Below are positions 19,304-28,541 of a stretch of 64,000 nucleotides of DNA, piece after piece. The stretch comes from Marinomonas rhizomae (lineage in GTDB: Bacteria; Pseudomonadota; Gammaproteobacteria; Pseudomonadales; Marinomonadaceae), in contig NZ_QNSE01000002.1 of NCBI RefSeq assembly GCF_003315485.1, positions 124,001 to 188,000 on the forward strand. Direction: 5' to 3'. The notes under the pieces are model-generated. The model saw nothing but the letters and a program-made list of their open reading frames with translations, was not told where the DNA came from and did not search any database. A program made the position numbers and the translations under genes. How positions within the stretch are numbered: the stretch's first letter is position 1; each line of letters starts with the position of its first letter.

Positions 19304-19678
19304 ATGAGCAATTCATCATCGAACCTAGACGAAACAATGAAATCCACAGACGCAGAAAAAGTATTTGGCAACATAGCCCCTTTATTTGCCTCATTAACCG
19401 ATGAAGTTTTATTCAATCAGGTATGGCAAAGACCACAACTAACCCCAAGAGAACGAAGCTTAATTACAGTCGCTGCATTAACCGCCATGTACCGCACAGA
19501 GCAGCAAACATTCCACCTAAAAAAAGCCATCGAGAATGGTTTGAGTGTAGAAGAACTGGCAGAAGCCATAACACATTTAGCCTTTTATGCGGGCTGGCCT
19601 TGTGCCGCATCAGGACTCGAAAGTTTAAAAAAACATATTGAGACAGAACAGCAAAAACAGACAGAGGAGGGAAAGTAA
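19304..19678 (+). CDS. Carboxymuconolactone decarboxylase (CMD/AhpD-like) family protein
   Basis: A 124-residue all-helical CMD-family protein, first gene of a three-gene operon. I choose the ATG at 19304 because GAGGGAA lies 6 bp upstream; an upstream in-frame ATG at 19280 has no such site. LTPRERSLITVAALTAMYR and THLAFYAGWPCAASGL match the CMD fold. The usual AhpD CXXC pair is absent (only one Cys in the GWPCA segment), so it is closer to the 4-carboxymuconolactone decarboxylase type than to peroxidase-type members. The TAA stop overlaps the next ATG by one base. Substrate unknown. Confidence 0.85.
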   Translation: MSNSSSNLDETMKSTDAEKVFGNIAPLFASLTDEVLFNQVWQRPQLTPRERSLITVAALTAMYRTEQQTFHLKKAIENGLSVEELAEAITHLAFYAGWPCAASGLESLKKHIETEQQKQTEEGK

Positions 19679-20070
19679 TGCCATTCACACACATTTATAT
19701 TTCAGCAGACAAGCCAGATGACTACGTAAAAAAAGTCTCTCAATCACTTCACGAGGCATTAACTGAATCGTTTGCAGTGCCTCAAAAAGACTGTTTCCAG
19801 ATAATAAATCGCCTGACCAATGAGCAACGCGTTTATAACAAAGAATACGCTTGTCCGGTAAACCAAGCTCGAAGTGAGGACTGGCTATTATTTGAAATTA
19901 CGGCAGGGAAGCCTAGAGACACAAAAACCAAAGAAGCGTTTTATCGAACGCTATTAACAAAACTACAAGCTTCTGTCGGTCTTAATCAAGCAGATCTTAT
20001 GGTTATTATTTCAACCAACCAAACTGAAGAATGGTCGTTTAGCCAAGGTGCAATGGCAACCTTACCTTGA
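19678..20070 (+). CDS. Tautomerase family protein
   Basis: A 130-residue member of the tautomerase superfamily. Met1 is followed directly by Pro (MPFTHIY), the catalytic N-terminal proline after Met removal. Length and sequence fit the larger Tautomerase_2-type members rather than the ~62-residue 4-oxalocrotonate tautomerases. The start overlaps the preceding stop by one base, and the gene ends in a stop just before the DUF4865 ribosome-binding site. Substrate unknown; the neighbours suggest catabolism of an aromatic or enol compound, or detoxification. Confidence 0.85.
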   Translation: MPFTHIYISADKPDDYVKKVSQSLHEALTESFAVPQKDCFQIINRLTNEQRVYNKEYACPVNQARSEDWLLFEITAGKPRDTKTKEAFYRTLLTKLQASVGLNQADLMVIISTNQTEEWSFSQGAMATLP

Positions 20071-20083
20071 GAGGAGAGTAATC

Positions 20084-20665
20084 ATGATTGTAATGCAATA
20101 CAGTTTCACCTTACCAGCCAATTACGATATGGAAACCATCCGTAATCGGATTACAGAAAACGGCCATAAATTAAATGGCTTCCCTCAACTTATCTTTAAA
20201 GGTTACTTGTATTCGATTAGAAACGACAACGAACTCGACTCTCCTAAAGAAAATCAGTACGCACCTTTCTATCTTTGGGAAAATGATGAAGGCATGATCT
20301 CTTTTCTTGCCAATCAAGGGTACCATCAATTAGAACAAGACTTTGGACGCCCTAAAATATGTTATGGAATCCCTATTACTTATTCAAAAAAAGCTAGCCT
20401 AAAGACTGCGAAATACCTTAAAAAAGAAATCATCCCTATATCTAGAGACTCAAAGATTGCCGATATTATTGAGCAGGAAAAGTCGTCAGACATACACACC
20501 TTAACTGGAACCGATAACAAACTAGTAGCCAGTATTAGTAGCTTGAATCCAGAGCAATGGTTACTAACTCGCTGGACTTTTTGGACTTCACAAACAGTAG
20601 ATACAAAAGAAATAACCGGAGTTTTATCACGTGATTGGTTTCACATTGGCTATTTGGCGCAATAA
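20084..20665 (+). CDS. DUF4865 family protein
   Basis: A 193-residue protein of unknown function. MIVMQYSFTLPANYDMETI is the typical opening of DUF4865 proteins. The start at 20084 follows GAGGAGAG; a longer frame from 20048 would overlap the tautomerase gene. It has a ferredoxin-like/antibiotic-monooxygenase look: N-terminal strand, FKGYLY, APFYLWE, and a repeat of the pattern near the C-terminus. No catalytic residues can be named. The combination LysR + CMD + tautomerase + DUF4865 recurs in proteobacteria, which suggests one pathway. Confidence 0.75.
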   Translation: MIVMQYSFTLPANYDMETIRNRITENGHKLNGFPQLIFKGYLYSIRNDNELDSPKENQYAPFYLWENDEGMISFLANQGYHQLEQDFGRPKICYGIPITYSKKASLKTAKYLKKEIIPISRDSKIADIIEQEKSSDIHTLTGTDNKLVASISSLNPEQWLLTRWTFWTSQTVDTKEITGVLSRDWFHIGYLAQ

Positions 20666-20686
20666 GCGGCGTTTATGATCTGATAT

Positions 20687-20702
20687 TTTTTCACGTGAAA
20701 CA
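20687..20702. other. parS-like site 2
   Basis: TTTTTCACGTGAAACA matches 15 of 16 positions of the parS consensus TGTTTCACGTGAAACA. It lies in the gap between the convergent DUF4865 and cysQ genes, where no coding constraint explains it. Confidence 0.75.
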
Positions 20703-20751
20703 ATCAGATAAGACGTTTACATTAGGCCAAGGAGGGGAGGAAGAGTAAAAT

Positions 20752-21597
20752 TTACTCTTCCTCGTTTTCTAGATACCAGTTCATTACATACGGTGCGAGT
20801 TCAGCACCAGATACAAAAAAGTGACCATTGAGTAAGGTTTCTCTTTGGTTGTAACGAAAGGGCTTTCCCTCCGGTGTGACGAGCATTCCGCCAGCGGCTT
20901 CAATGATAGCTTGCTGAGCTGCCGTGTCCCATTCACTCGTTGGTCCTCGGCGCAGATGAAGGTCCGCAATCCCTTCTGCAATTCGACAGCCTTTAATTGA
21001 GCTGCCTTTTGGTAATTCTCGCACTTGTTCGTAAGTCAGTTTTAATTTGTTCTTCAACGAGGCTGGAAGTGCAGGGCCGTGGCTGCGACTTGTCATCGCA
21101 ATGATAGGCTCTCGAGGCTCACGCACATTGATACTTTCGTATTCATCGCCTTGCCATTTAAACGCACCGACTGGCAAATCTTGCCATGCTTTGTTTACTC
21201 CGAAGTAGCCTTCGGTTGTGGTCGGTAAATACACCACACCAAGAATTGGGGCGCCATTTTCCACCAGAGCAATATTAATGCTAAATTCGCCATTACGCTT
21301 GATAAATTCTTTTGTGCCATCAAGTGGATCAACGATCCATAACATTGGCCATTTAGAGCGCTCTTCAAACGCCACCACGCCTTCTTCCGACAAAACTGGA
21401 ATATTGGGTGTCAGTGCTTGCAAACCTGCTAGAATCACATTGTGTGCAGCAAAATCAGCAGCGGTCACTGGGCTATCGTCCAATTTTTGCTCGACACCCA
21501 GATCGGCACGTTGATAAATATCCATGATCACATCAGCGGCATCGTGTATTATTTTTTGAAGAGCTTGGAAAATTGGGTGTTTACTTACGTCCTGCAT
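20752..21597 (-). CDS. cysQ: 3'(2'),5'-bisphosphate nucleotidase CysQ
   Basis: A 281-residue Mg2+-dependent, Li+-sensitive phosphatase of the inositol monophosphatase superfamily. It removes the 3'-phosphate of adenosine 3',5'-bisphosphate made during sulfate assimilation. Metal motifs are present: SEEG (from VLSEEGVVAFEE), WIVDPLDGTKEF and SEWDTAAQQAIIEAAGG. It is divergent from hslR with a 44-bp gap. Length and motifs are normal. Confidence 0.93.
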   Translation of the reverse strand: MQDVSKHPIFQALQKIIHDAADVIMDIYQRADLGVEQKLDDSPVTAADFAAHNVILAGLQALTPNIPVLSEEGVVAFEERSKWPMLWIVDPLDGTKEFIKRNGEFSINIALVENGAPILGVVYLPTTTEGYFGVNKAWQDLPVGAFKWQGDEYESINVREPREPIIAMTSRSHGPALPASLKNKLKLTYEQVRELPKGSSIKGCRIAEGIADLHLRRGPTSEWDTAAQQAIIEAAGGMLVTPEGKPFRYNQRETLLNGHFFVSGAELAPYVMNWYLENEEE

Positions 21598-21641
21598 AAC
21601 AGCCTCAAATATGACAACAGAATAGGATCAACGCATTCTTT

Positions 21642-22058
21642 ATGAGTAAACCAGAAAAGCAGTCGGCACCACAAGCCGTTCGTTTAGATAAGTGGCTTTG
21701 GGCCGCACGTTTTTATAAAACTCGCTCACTTTGTAAGGACGCCATCGATGGTGGCAAGGTGACTTATAACGGAAGCAAAGGCAAAGCCAGCCGTAATGTG
21801 GAAATAGGCGCCTTAATTGGTATTCGCCTTGGTTGGGACGAAAAGGTTGTCGAAATCAAAGACATCAGTGGTCAACGTCGTGGGGCACCTGAAGCACAAT
21901 TGCTTTATGAGGAAACACCAGAGTCGATTGCAAAACGAGAAAAGCGCGCTCTCGAAAATAAATCATTTGGTGGTCGAATTATGTCCGACCACAAGCCGAA
22001 TAAAAAAGAGCGCCGTGATATTAAGCAGCTAAAGAAGGATATTTTTAGCGACAACTAA
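21642..22058 (+). CDS. hslR: Heat-shock protein 15 (Hsp15, S4 RNA-binding)
   Basis: A 138-residue RNA-binding protein that in E. coli binds 50S subunits carrying a stalled nascent chain and frees them. The S4 domain occupies about residues 12-60 (VRLDKWLWAARFYKTRSLCK, then DGGKVTYNG), and the C-terminal tail is very basic, rich in Lys and Arg (KKERRDIKQLKKD). Start ATG and length match the family. Confidence 0.92.
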   Translation: MSKPEKQSAPQAVRLDKWLWAARFYKTRSLCKDAIDGGKVTYNGSKGKASRNVEIGALIGIRLGWDEKVVEIKDISGQRRGAPEAQLLYEETPESIAKREKRALENKSFGGRIMSDHKPNKKERRDIKQLKKDIFSDN

Positions 22059-22096
22059 CCCATATCTATAAATAACACGTATTGTATTTTAAAAGA

Positions 22097-22143
22097 GAGA
22101 AGGTCAGCACCGTCTATTCAACAACGACAATAAAGACCTTCTC
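22097..22143 (-). terminator. Possible dprA terminator (long-loop inverted repeat)
   Basis: GAGAAGGTC (22097-22105) and GACCTTCTC (22135-22143) are a perfect 9-bp inverted repeat spanning the dprA stop, followed on the minus strand by TCTTTTAAAATA. The 29-nt loop makes it a weak call. Confidence 0.35.
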
Positions 22144-23413
22144 GGTTTTCTACACAACCATACAATTCCAGCTCCATTAATACCTGCATCATCAATCCAG
22201 CGTCCATTTGGCTTTGACGAATCAAGGCATCAAAATCCATCGGTTGTGCTTCTTGCTCCATAATAACAATAACCGCTTTGGCGTTATCCGATGTAGATTC
22301 AGGAACCGCCTGAAGCGGATTTATCGCTAGAGTAGAGGCTCTTTTTGTCGTTAGATTTCTATTCTCAGATGCGCTTTTTTTATTCTTCTTATCCGCTGAC
22401 GATTGCTTTTCCATCGAAGCAGAAGGAAGTTCAGAGCACTCGGCTAATATGTCGTCCACATGACGAACCAGAATTGCGCCTTGTCGAAGTAGCTGATGAC
22501 AACCTTCTGATTTTGGGTCAGTCAAACGACCTGGCAAAGCAAACACCTCTCGATTTTGTTGGACGGCATAACTGGCACTGATCAAGGAGCCACTTTTTAC
22601 CGACGCCTCAGATACCAGCACTCCGAGACTTAAACCGCTGATGATGCGATTGCGTGGTGGAAACAGATGAGGGCGAGGACTGGTTGATAGTGGGTATTCA
22701 CTTATTAATGCGCCGCCTTTTTCTAGGATTTCTTCAAACATCGAACGATTATGATGCGGATAACGGTGAAATAATCCCGTGCCCATTACTGCAATGGTTG
22801 GTGTTATCTGATGATACAAAGCGCCTTGATGAGCGGCGGTATCAATTCCCATAGCACCGCCGCTCACCACACAGATGCCACGAGCCGATAATTGCTCAGC
22901 GAATTGAAAGGTGACATCTCTTCCATAGCGCGAGCACTTACGCGCGCCAACAATGCCAATTTTCGGTAACGCCAGCCCGTCCGGATTGCCTTCCACGTAA
23001 AGAAAAGCGGGGGCAACGCTGATTTCTTTTAGCGCTTTGGGATAATGCTCGTCTTCTTGCAGCACCAAGTGATGGTTAGCGTCTTCCAACCATATTAACG
23101 ATTCATCGCGTTTGATTTCTTGATCTTTAGTGAGTACACCATTAGAAAAATAGTCCATAGCCTGACGTGCGGTAATCTCTGGCCATTTTAGTGCGATCAA
23201 TAGTTCATAGGTTATCGTCTCTGGGGAGCGGTGAGCGTTTAGCTCGTCATTATTAAATAAGGGCAAACTTTCAGCATCATCCATGGCTCTATGATGATCA
23301 AGTTGACTTAGATAGGTATAAAGGCGAGAGAGCCGGGATGGACCAATACCTGATAAGAAACTTAAGCATAACCAATCAGTTTTCGACAGGCCTGAGGCAT
23401 TAGAGGTAGGCAT
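22118..23413 (-). CDS. dprA: DNA-processing protein DprA
   Basis: DprA loads RecA on incoming single-stranded DNA during natural transformation. The 431-residue protein shows the Rossmann-like core with GIVGARKCSRYGRDVTFQFA, VVSGGAMGIDTAAHQGAL, AVMGTGLFHRYP and the PPRNRIISGLSLGVLV segment, plus a C-terminal winged-helix domain. It lies head-to-head with def, as in Pseudomonas, but the lysM-domain gene usually found between them is absent here. Confidence 0.93.
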   Translation of the reverse strand: MPTSNASGLSKTDWLCLSFLSGIGPSRLSRLYTYLSQLDHHRAMDDAESLPLFNNDELNAHRSPETITYELLIALKWPEITARQAMDYFSNGVLTKDQEIKRDESLIWLEDANHHLVLQEDEHYPKALKEISVAPAFLYVEGNPDGLALPKIGIVGARKCSRYGRDVTFQFAEQLSARGICVVSGGAMGIDTAAHQGALYHQITPTIAVMGTGLFHRYPHHNRSMFEEILEKGGALISEYPLSTSPRPHLFPPRNRIISGLSLGVLVSEASVKSGSLISASYAVQQNREVFALPGRLTDPKSEGCHQLLRQGAILVRHVDDILAECSELPSASMEKQSSADKKNKKSASENRNLTTKRASTLAINPLQAVPESTSDNAKAVIVIMEQEAQPMDFDALIRQSQMDAGLMMQVLMELELYGCVENREGLYCRC

Positions 23414-23659
23414 GATAAACGGCTTCCTTAGTAGTTAAACATGGGCATTCCTTACCCAAACGATTACTTTAAATATCAAGTTAAAACATCAAGCCAAGAA
23501 CGAATAGTCTTTGGCTATGGAGGCTATTCAATCATATTGGCCAAAAAACCGCCACGAGAAGACTGCTCAACGAGCAGACTTGCGTTACAATAGACATAAT
23601 GAAAAGAGTAGGAGAAAGTGTCTCCTCTCATGAACAAAGACACATCGTTGGAAAAGATC

Positions 23660-24175
23660 ATGGCTGTTTTAACTGTACTTGAATACCCAGACAAACGCTT
23701 ACGCAAAATTGCGAAGCCAATTACCGAGTTCACTGATGAACTACAAACTCAAATCGACGACATGCTTGATACCATGTATGACGAGAACGGTTTGGGCTTA
23801 GCAGCGACACAAGTGGATTATCACCATCGTCTTGTCGTAATGGATTTTTCTGAAGAACGTAACGAGCCGATCGTTTTTATTAACCCAGAATTCGAAATTT
23901 TAGACGACGAGCCAAATGAATTCCAAGAAGGCTGTTTGTCTGTACCAGGCTTTTACGAGCACATTTATCGTGCTGCTAAAGTACGAGTGAAAGCATTAGA
24001 CCGTAACGGTAAACCATTTGCTATGGATGTCGACGAGCTTCTTGCTGTTTGTGTTCAGCATGAAGTTGATCACCTGGATGGCAAACTGATGGTCGATTAT
24101 TTGACGCCTCTAAAACGTAATCGCATTAAGAGCAAGTTAGAGAAAGCTCACAAGCTAGCTCGAAAACAAGGTTAA
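23660..24175 (+). CDS. def: Peptide deformylase
   Basis: Removes the formyl group from the initiator Met of nascent proteins. I start at the ATG at 23660, which gives 171 residues, the normal length; the upstream in-frame ATG adds 14 residues unlike the family. All three active-site motifs are present: GLGLAATQ (44-51), EGCLSVPG (90-97, metal Cys) and HEVDH (134-138, two metal His and the catalytic Glu). It forms a translation-related cluster with fmt and rsmB. Confidence 0.96.
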   Translation: MAVLTVLEYPDKRLRKIAKPITEFTDELQTQIDDMLDTMYDENGLGLAATQVDYHHRLVVMDFSEERNEPIVFINPEFEILDDEPNEFQEGCLSVPGFYEHIYRAAKVRVKALDRNGKPFAMDVDELLAVCVQHEVDHLDGKLMVDYLTPLKRNRIKSKLEKAHKLARKQG

Positions 24176-24221
24176 GAAGGACACTCTTTTTAGCCCGAAG
24201 AACATTGATATTCGTATTATA

Positions 24222-24246
24222 AAATCAGGCTTTGGCCTGATTTTTT
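24222..24246 (+). terminator. Rho-independent terminator between def and fmt
   Basis: AAATCAGGC pairs with GGCCTGATTT around a TTT-rich loop, followed by a run of T. It lies 15 bp before the fmt start and may attenuate rather than stop transcription into fmt. Confidence 0.75.
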
Positions 24247-24260
24247 GTTAAGGAACCTTT

Positions 24261-25265
24261 ATGCCAACCTCACCACTTCGTATCGTTTTTGCTGGCACAC
24301 CAGAATTCGCAGCGGCTAGCTTACAAGCAGTCTTAGATTCTAAAACAGAAAACCAATATGACATCGTCGGCGTTTATACTCAGCCAGATCGCCCAGCAGG
24401 GCGCGGTCAGAAACTGGTTCAAAGTCCAGTTAAGCAACTTGCTATTGCTAACGACATTCCCGTTTATCAGCCGCTAAATTTCAAGCTAGAAGAAGACAAG
24501 GCACAGCTTGCAGCCTTAGAAGCGGATATTATGATTGTCGCGGCGTATGGCATTATTCTACCGAAAATTGTCTTAGATACGCCCAAGCTTGGTTGCATCA
24601 ATGTACATGCCTCTTTGCTGCCTCGCTGGCGTGGAGCGGCACCAATTCATCGCTCATTGATTGCTGGTGACAGTGAAACCGGCATTACTATTATGCAAAT
24701 GGATGTGGGCTTGGACACTGGTGGTATGCTGTTAAAGGCGCACTGTGATATTAAACCGACAGATACTTCAGCAACGCTCCATGATCGCTTAGCGGTTCTG
24801 GGTGGTAGCGCATTGATTGAAGCCCTAGAAAAACAGAAAGCAGGCACATTGGTTGCAGAACAACAAGACGAAAGTCTTACTTGCTACGCCGCTAAATTAA
24901 CCAAGCAAGAAGGCGAGGTGAACTGGGGATCTTCAGCAGAATTGATCGAGCGTCAGGTTCGCGGCTTGTCTCCTTGGCCTGTAGCCTACACAAACAGCCT
25001 TGTAGGTGTGATGAAAATCCATGCGGCGCATATTGCCAGTGTCAGCGATGAAGCCTCCACACCAGGCGATATTTTGGTCGTGAGTAAAGAGGGCGTTATC
25101 GTTGCAACAGGGCAAGGGTCTATTTTAATTACTGAAATCCAATTTGCTGGCGGTAAACGCATGAAAGTGCAAGACGCCTTAAATGGTAAACACAAAGCCG
25201 CTTTAGAAATTGGTCAGTGTCTTGGCGTTAATAAAAGTGAAAACAAGGGTGAACAAACAGCATGA
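24261..25265 (+). CDS. fmt: Methionyl-tRNA formyltransferase
   Basis: Transfers a formyl group from 10-formyl-THF to Met-tRNA(fMet). The 334-residue protein has the N-terminal catalytic domain (RIVFAGTPEFAA..., INVHASLLPRWRGAAPI with the catalytic His, and DVGLDTGGML with the catalytic Asp) and the C-terminal OB-fold tRNA-binding domain (RQVRGLSPWPVAY). The stop overlaps the rsmB start by 4 bp (ATGA). Confidence 0.96.
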   Translation: MPTSPLRIVFAGTPEFAAASLQAVLDSKTENQYDIVGVYTQPDRPAGRGQKLVQSPVKQLAIANDIPVYQPLNFKLEEDKAQLAALEADIMIVAAYGIILPKIVLDTPKLGCINVHASLLPRWRGAAPIHRSLIAGDSETGITIMQMDVGLDTGGMLLKAHCDIKPTDTSATLHDRLAVLGGSALIEALEKQKAGTLVAEQQDESLTCYAAKLTKQEGEVNWGSSAELIERQVRGLSPWPVAYTNSLVGVMKIHAAHIASVSDEASTPGDILVVSKEGVIVATGQGSILITEIQFAGGKRMKVQDALNGKHKAALEIGQCLGVNKSENKGEQTA

Positions 25266-26653
25266 ACCAATATGACAATGCCTCCTCATCCAACATAAGT
25301 CATTCTGGAACAAGTACGGGGCAACAAAGTCCTCGCCAAGTGGCCGTTAACGTCCTAACCAATATTTTGCTTCAGCAGGGCTCGCTTAGTACGCAATTGG
25401 CTCGTCACCAGCTGGACGTCGCTAGCGAACACACTCCTATGCTTAAAGAATTATGCTTTGGTGTATGTCGTCAGTATCCAAGACTAAACAGCATAGCACT
25501 GCATCTATTGGCGCATCCTTTTGAAGAAAAGGACACAGATTTATACGCCGTATTACTTTTAGGTTTATATCAATTAACCTATATGAACACACCTGATCAT
25601 GCAGCAGTAAACGAAACGGTAGAAGCTTGTCGTCTATTAAAAAAGGACTGGGCGACCAAGCTAATGAATGCAGTGCTTCGTCGTTATCAAAGAGAAGCTG
25701 ACGAGATCGTTGAGGCTCTTGAAGCTCAACCTTCTGTAGAATTCAATATGCCAAAATGGTTGGTGAAGCGCTTTAATAAACATTGGCCAGATCATCTTGA
25801 AGATATTATCGACGCCAGCAACACACATCCGCCCATGTGTATTCGCATCAACGAGAGTCTGGTTTCACGTGAAACATATAAGGAACAACTGGCTGATTTG
25901 GGTATAGATTCGGAAGATGGCGAATTTTCGGATTCTGCACTATATCTCAGAAATGCGGTGCGTGTCGCAGAGTTACCTGGTTTTGATGACGGGTTTGTTA
26001 GTGTTCAAGATGAAGCAGCTCAGCTCTCTGCACAAATACTATCACCCAAAGACGGCGAGAAAGTATTAGATGCTTGCGCAGCCCCCGGAGGAAAAACAGG
26101 CCATTTGTTAGAAAAAGCCAATTTGTCTGGGCTGAGCTCAATGGAACTCACCGCTGTTGAATTAGAACCTTGGCGCATGGAAAAAATCGAATCCAACTTG
26201 AAGCGTCTTGGCTATTCGGCGCAATTAATCTGTGCGGATGCGAGCGATCTTGAGGCATGGTGGGATGGCGAGCATTTCGATAAAATCTTACTCGATGTTC
26301 CTTGCACTGCGACGGGGGTTATTCGTCGTAACCCTGATATAAAGATCAACCGAAAGCCCGCTGACATTGACGACCTAGTTTTCATTCAGCGAGAGATACT
26401 TAATAAGGTTTGGGCGACATTGAAATCCGGCGGTTTCATGCTGTACGCAACTTGCTCTTTGATGCCGGAAGAAAATGAGCAACAGGTCCAACACTTCTTA
26501 GCAAATCAAGACGATGCGAAAGAGGTTGCTTTAAATTCATTAGCACCCGACGAGGCTGCTAAGTGGGGGATTCCGGTTAGCCATGGCCGACAGTTATTTC
26601 CACATATAAACGGTCATGATGGTTTCTATTATTGCCTTCTACAAAAAGCTTAA
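25262..26653 (+). CDS. rsmB: 16S rRNA m5C967 methyltransferase RsmB
   Basis: Methylates C967 of 16S rRNA. The 463-residue protein has an N-terminal NusB-like helical domain and a C-terminal SAM-dependent methyltransferase domain with ACAAPGGKTGHLLE (SAM site), LDVPCTATGVIRRNP and YATCSLMPEENE, which carry the two functional cysteines. It overlaps fmt by 4 bp. A parS-like site lies inside the gene at 25861-25876. Confidence 0.95.
   Translation: MNQYDNASSSNISHSGTSTGQQSPRQVAVNVLTNILLQQGSLSTQLARHQLDVASEHTPMLKELCFGVCRQYPRLNSIALHLLAHPFEEKDTDLYAVLLLGLYQLTYMNTPDHAAVNETVEACRLLKKDWATKLMNAVLRRYQREADEIVEALEAQPSVEFNMPKWLVKRFNKHWPDHLEDIIDASNTHPPMCIRINESLVSRETYKEQLADLGIDSEDGEFSDSALYLRNAVRVAELPGFDDGFVSVQDEAAQLSAQILSPKDGEKVLDACAAPGGKTGHLLEKANLSGLSSMELTAVELEPWRMEKIESNLKRLGYSAQLICADASDLEAWWDGEHFDKILLDVPCTATGVIRRNPDIKINRKPADIDDLVFIQREILNKVWATLKSGGFMLYATCSLMPEENEQQVQHFLANQDDAKEVALNSLAPDEAAKWGIPVSHGRQLFPHINGHDGFYYCLLQKA
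25861..25876. other. parS-like site 3
   Basis: GGTTTCACGTGAAACA matches 15 of 16 positions of the parS consensus TGTTTCACGTGAAACA and lies inside rsmB, where the reading frame absorbs it (VSRETYK). Confidence 0.75.
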
Positions 26654-27047
26654 AGCTGACAAATAATAGAAAACCACATATTAGGCACAGATTTTTTTTG
26701 ATAACCGACTGAAAAGTAGATCTTTTTTGCATAAAGCTCAGCAAGTTGTTTCACATGAAACACAGTTTGTTGGGCTTTTTTTAAAGCTCAAATATAAAGT
26801 CGAAGAAAGCGTGTCTTTCTTTTTAACACTCATTAACCAATTAAAAAAATCCTCACAACAAGATCATCCAAAATAATTGCGAGTATTTATCAAGTTCAAG
26901 TTAAATAATTGTTCTTATATGGGTAAACTTGCTCTACTTAATTCGAGCAAGAAATATGCAAGCTCGATTGACCAGACGACTCATTTTGACATTTGAATTA
27001 ATACACTCAACAAAGAGCCAGACATACATCGTGCTCTAAGGCAGACT
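26654..27047 (+). other. Intergenic gap upstream of trkA
   Basis: This 394-bp gap has no credible gene. It holds the fourth parS-like site (26747-26762) and, closer to trkA, an inverted repeat CTTGCTC / GAGCAAG (26928-26951) that overlaps a second possible pairing, CGAGC / GCTCG (26944-26966). It probably contains the trkA promoter and leader. Confidence 0.5.
26747..26762. other. parS-like site 4
   Basis: TGTTTCACATGAAACA matches 15 of 16 positions of parS; only the central CG is CA. It lies in the gap before trkA. A central change may weaken ParB binding. Confidence 0.65.
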
Positions 27048-28421
27048 ATGAAAATCATCATTATAGGTGCGGGCCAGGTTGGCGCCACACTTGCGGAAAA
27101 CTTAGCAAGTGAAGATAACGATATTACCGTCATTGATACCGATTTAACTCGCCTTAGAGAACTGCAAGACCGTCTCGACATTCAAACAGTCGAGGGCAGT
27201 GGTTCACATCCAGCCGTATTGGACCAGGCTGGTTGTAACGATGCTGACATGCTAATAGCCGTCAGCAATCAAGACGAAACCAATATGATCGCTTGTCAGA
27301 TTGCTCATACCTTGTTTAAAACACCGACCAAGATCGGTCGGGTTCGCTCTAGTGCTTACGCAAAATACCCTGAGCTATTTGTTGATACCGCCATCCCAAT
27401 GGATGTTCGTATTAGTCCCGAAAAAGAAGTGACTAAACATTTAAGTCGTCTGATTCGTTATCCGGGTGCATTACAGGTGATGGAGTTTGCGGAAGGCAAA
27501 GTACAGCTCGTCGTGGTCAAAGCAGAAAAGGGCGGTCCGTTGATCGATCAGCCAATCAGCTTTTTAAAAGAACATATGCCATCAATCCAAACGCGTATTG
27601 CAGCAATTTACCGTGACGGTAAATCCATTTCACCAGACGGCAACACACACATTCGCGCTAACGATGAAGTTTTCTTTCTGACAGCTCAACGAGATGTATT
27701 GGATGTGATGAGTGAGTTGCGCCCATTGGATGTACCTTACCGTCGTATCATTATCGCTGGCGGCGGTAACATTGGTGAACGTTTGGCACAGAGTTTGGAA
27801 AAAGAGTATCGCGTTAAAATCATCGAACGAGACCCAGAGCGCTGCCGTTATTTGTCCGAAACTTTAGATAACACCATAGTCCTCAATGGCGATGCGTCTA
27901 AGCAAGAATTACTGCTTGAAGAAAATATCGAATCCACCGATGTGTTCTGCGCCCTAACCAACAATGATGAAGCCAATATTATGTCTTCCATGTTGGCAAA
28001 AGTACTCGGTGTTCGTACTGTTATGACCATCATCAATAACCCTGCGTACGTGGACATTGTTCAAGAAGGCATGATAGACATTGCGATTTCACCACAACAA
28101 ACCACCATTAGTTCGCTATTAAGTTATATCCGACGCGGTGACGTGGTGAACGTTCACTCGATGCGCAAAGGCGCTGCCGAGGCATTAGAAGCGGTTGCTC
28201 ATGGTGATTACCGTTCTTCTAAAGTGGTTGGTCGCAGTATTGCCAATTTGAATTTACCTGAAGGCGCCACCATTGGAGCCATTGTTCGTGAAGACGATTT
28301 GATTGTGGCCACCAGCGAATTGGTAATCCAAGCAGAAGATCACGTCATCATTTTCGTGACGAATAAAAAGCAAATACCAGCGGTAGAGCAGTTGTTCCAA
28401 GTAGGTTTGACCTTCTTCTAG
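27048..28421 (+). CDS. trkA: Trk potassium uptake system regulatory protein TrkA
   Basis: A peripheral membrane protein that gates the TrkH K+ channel in response to NAD(H) and ATP. The 457 residues form two tandem RCK units. The Rossmann motif appears twice (IIIGAGQVGATLAENLA at the N-terminus and IIAGGGNIGERLAQSLE near residue 235), and each is followed by a TrkA-C domain. It is followed by trkH with a 120-bp gap. Confidence 0.95.
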   Translation: MKIIIIGAGQVGATLAENLASEDNDITVIDTDLTRLRELQDRLDIQTVEGSGSHPAVLDQAGCNDADMLIAVSNQDETNMIACQIAHTLFKTPTKIGRVRSSAYAKYPELFVDTAIPMDVRISPEKEVTKHLSRLIRYPGALQVMEFAEGKVQLVVVKAEKGGPLIDQPISFLKEHMPSIQTRIAAIYRDGKSISPDGNTHIRANDEVFFLTAQRDVLDVMSELRPLDVPYRRIIIAGGGNIGERLAQSLEKEYRVKIIERDPERCRYLSETLDNTIVLNGDASKQELLLEENIESTDVFCALTNNDEANIMSSMLAKVLGVRTVMTIINNPAYVDIVQEGMIDIAISPQQTTISSLLSYIRRGDVVNVHSMRKGAAEALEAVAHGDYRSSKVVGRSIANLNLPEGATIGAIVREDDLIVATSELVIQAEDHVIIFVTNKKQIPAVEQLFQVGLTFF

Positions 28422-28503
28422 TTTGAACACTTTTATAGAAAAAAGTATTTGCAGCAAAAAGTAGAAGCAAGCCGTAACTGTTCCGCCAGTTTTTTAACTC
28501 CGG

Positions 28504-28528
28504 TCTGACAAATGAACATCGTCAGACT
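28504..28528. repeat. Inverted repeat between trkA and trkH
   Basis: GTCTGAC (28504-28510) and GTCAGAC (28522-28528) form a perfect 7-bp stem with an 11-nt loop just before the trkH ribosome-binding site. There is no T-tract, so it is not a classic terminator. Confidence 0.45.
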
Positions 28529-28541
28529 CAAGGAAGTAAGT

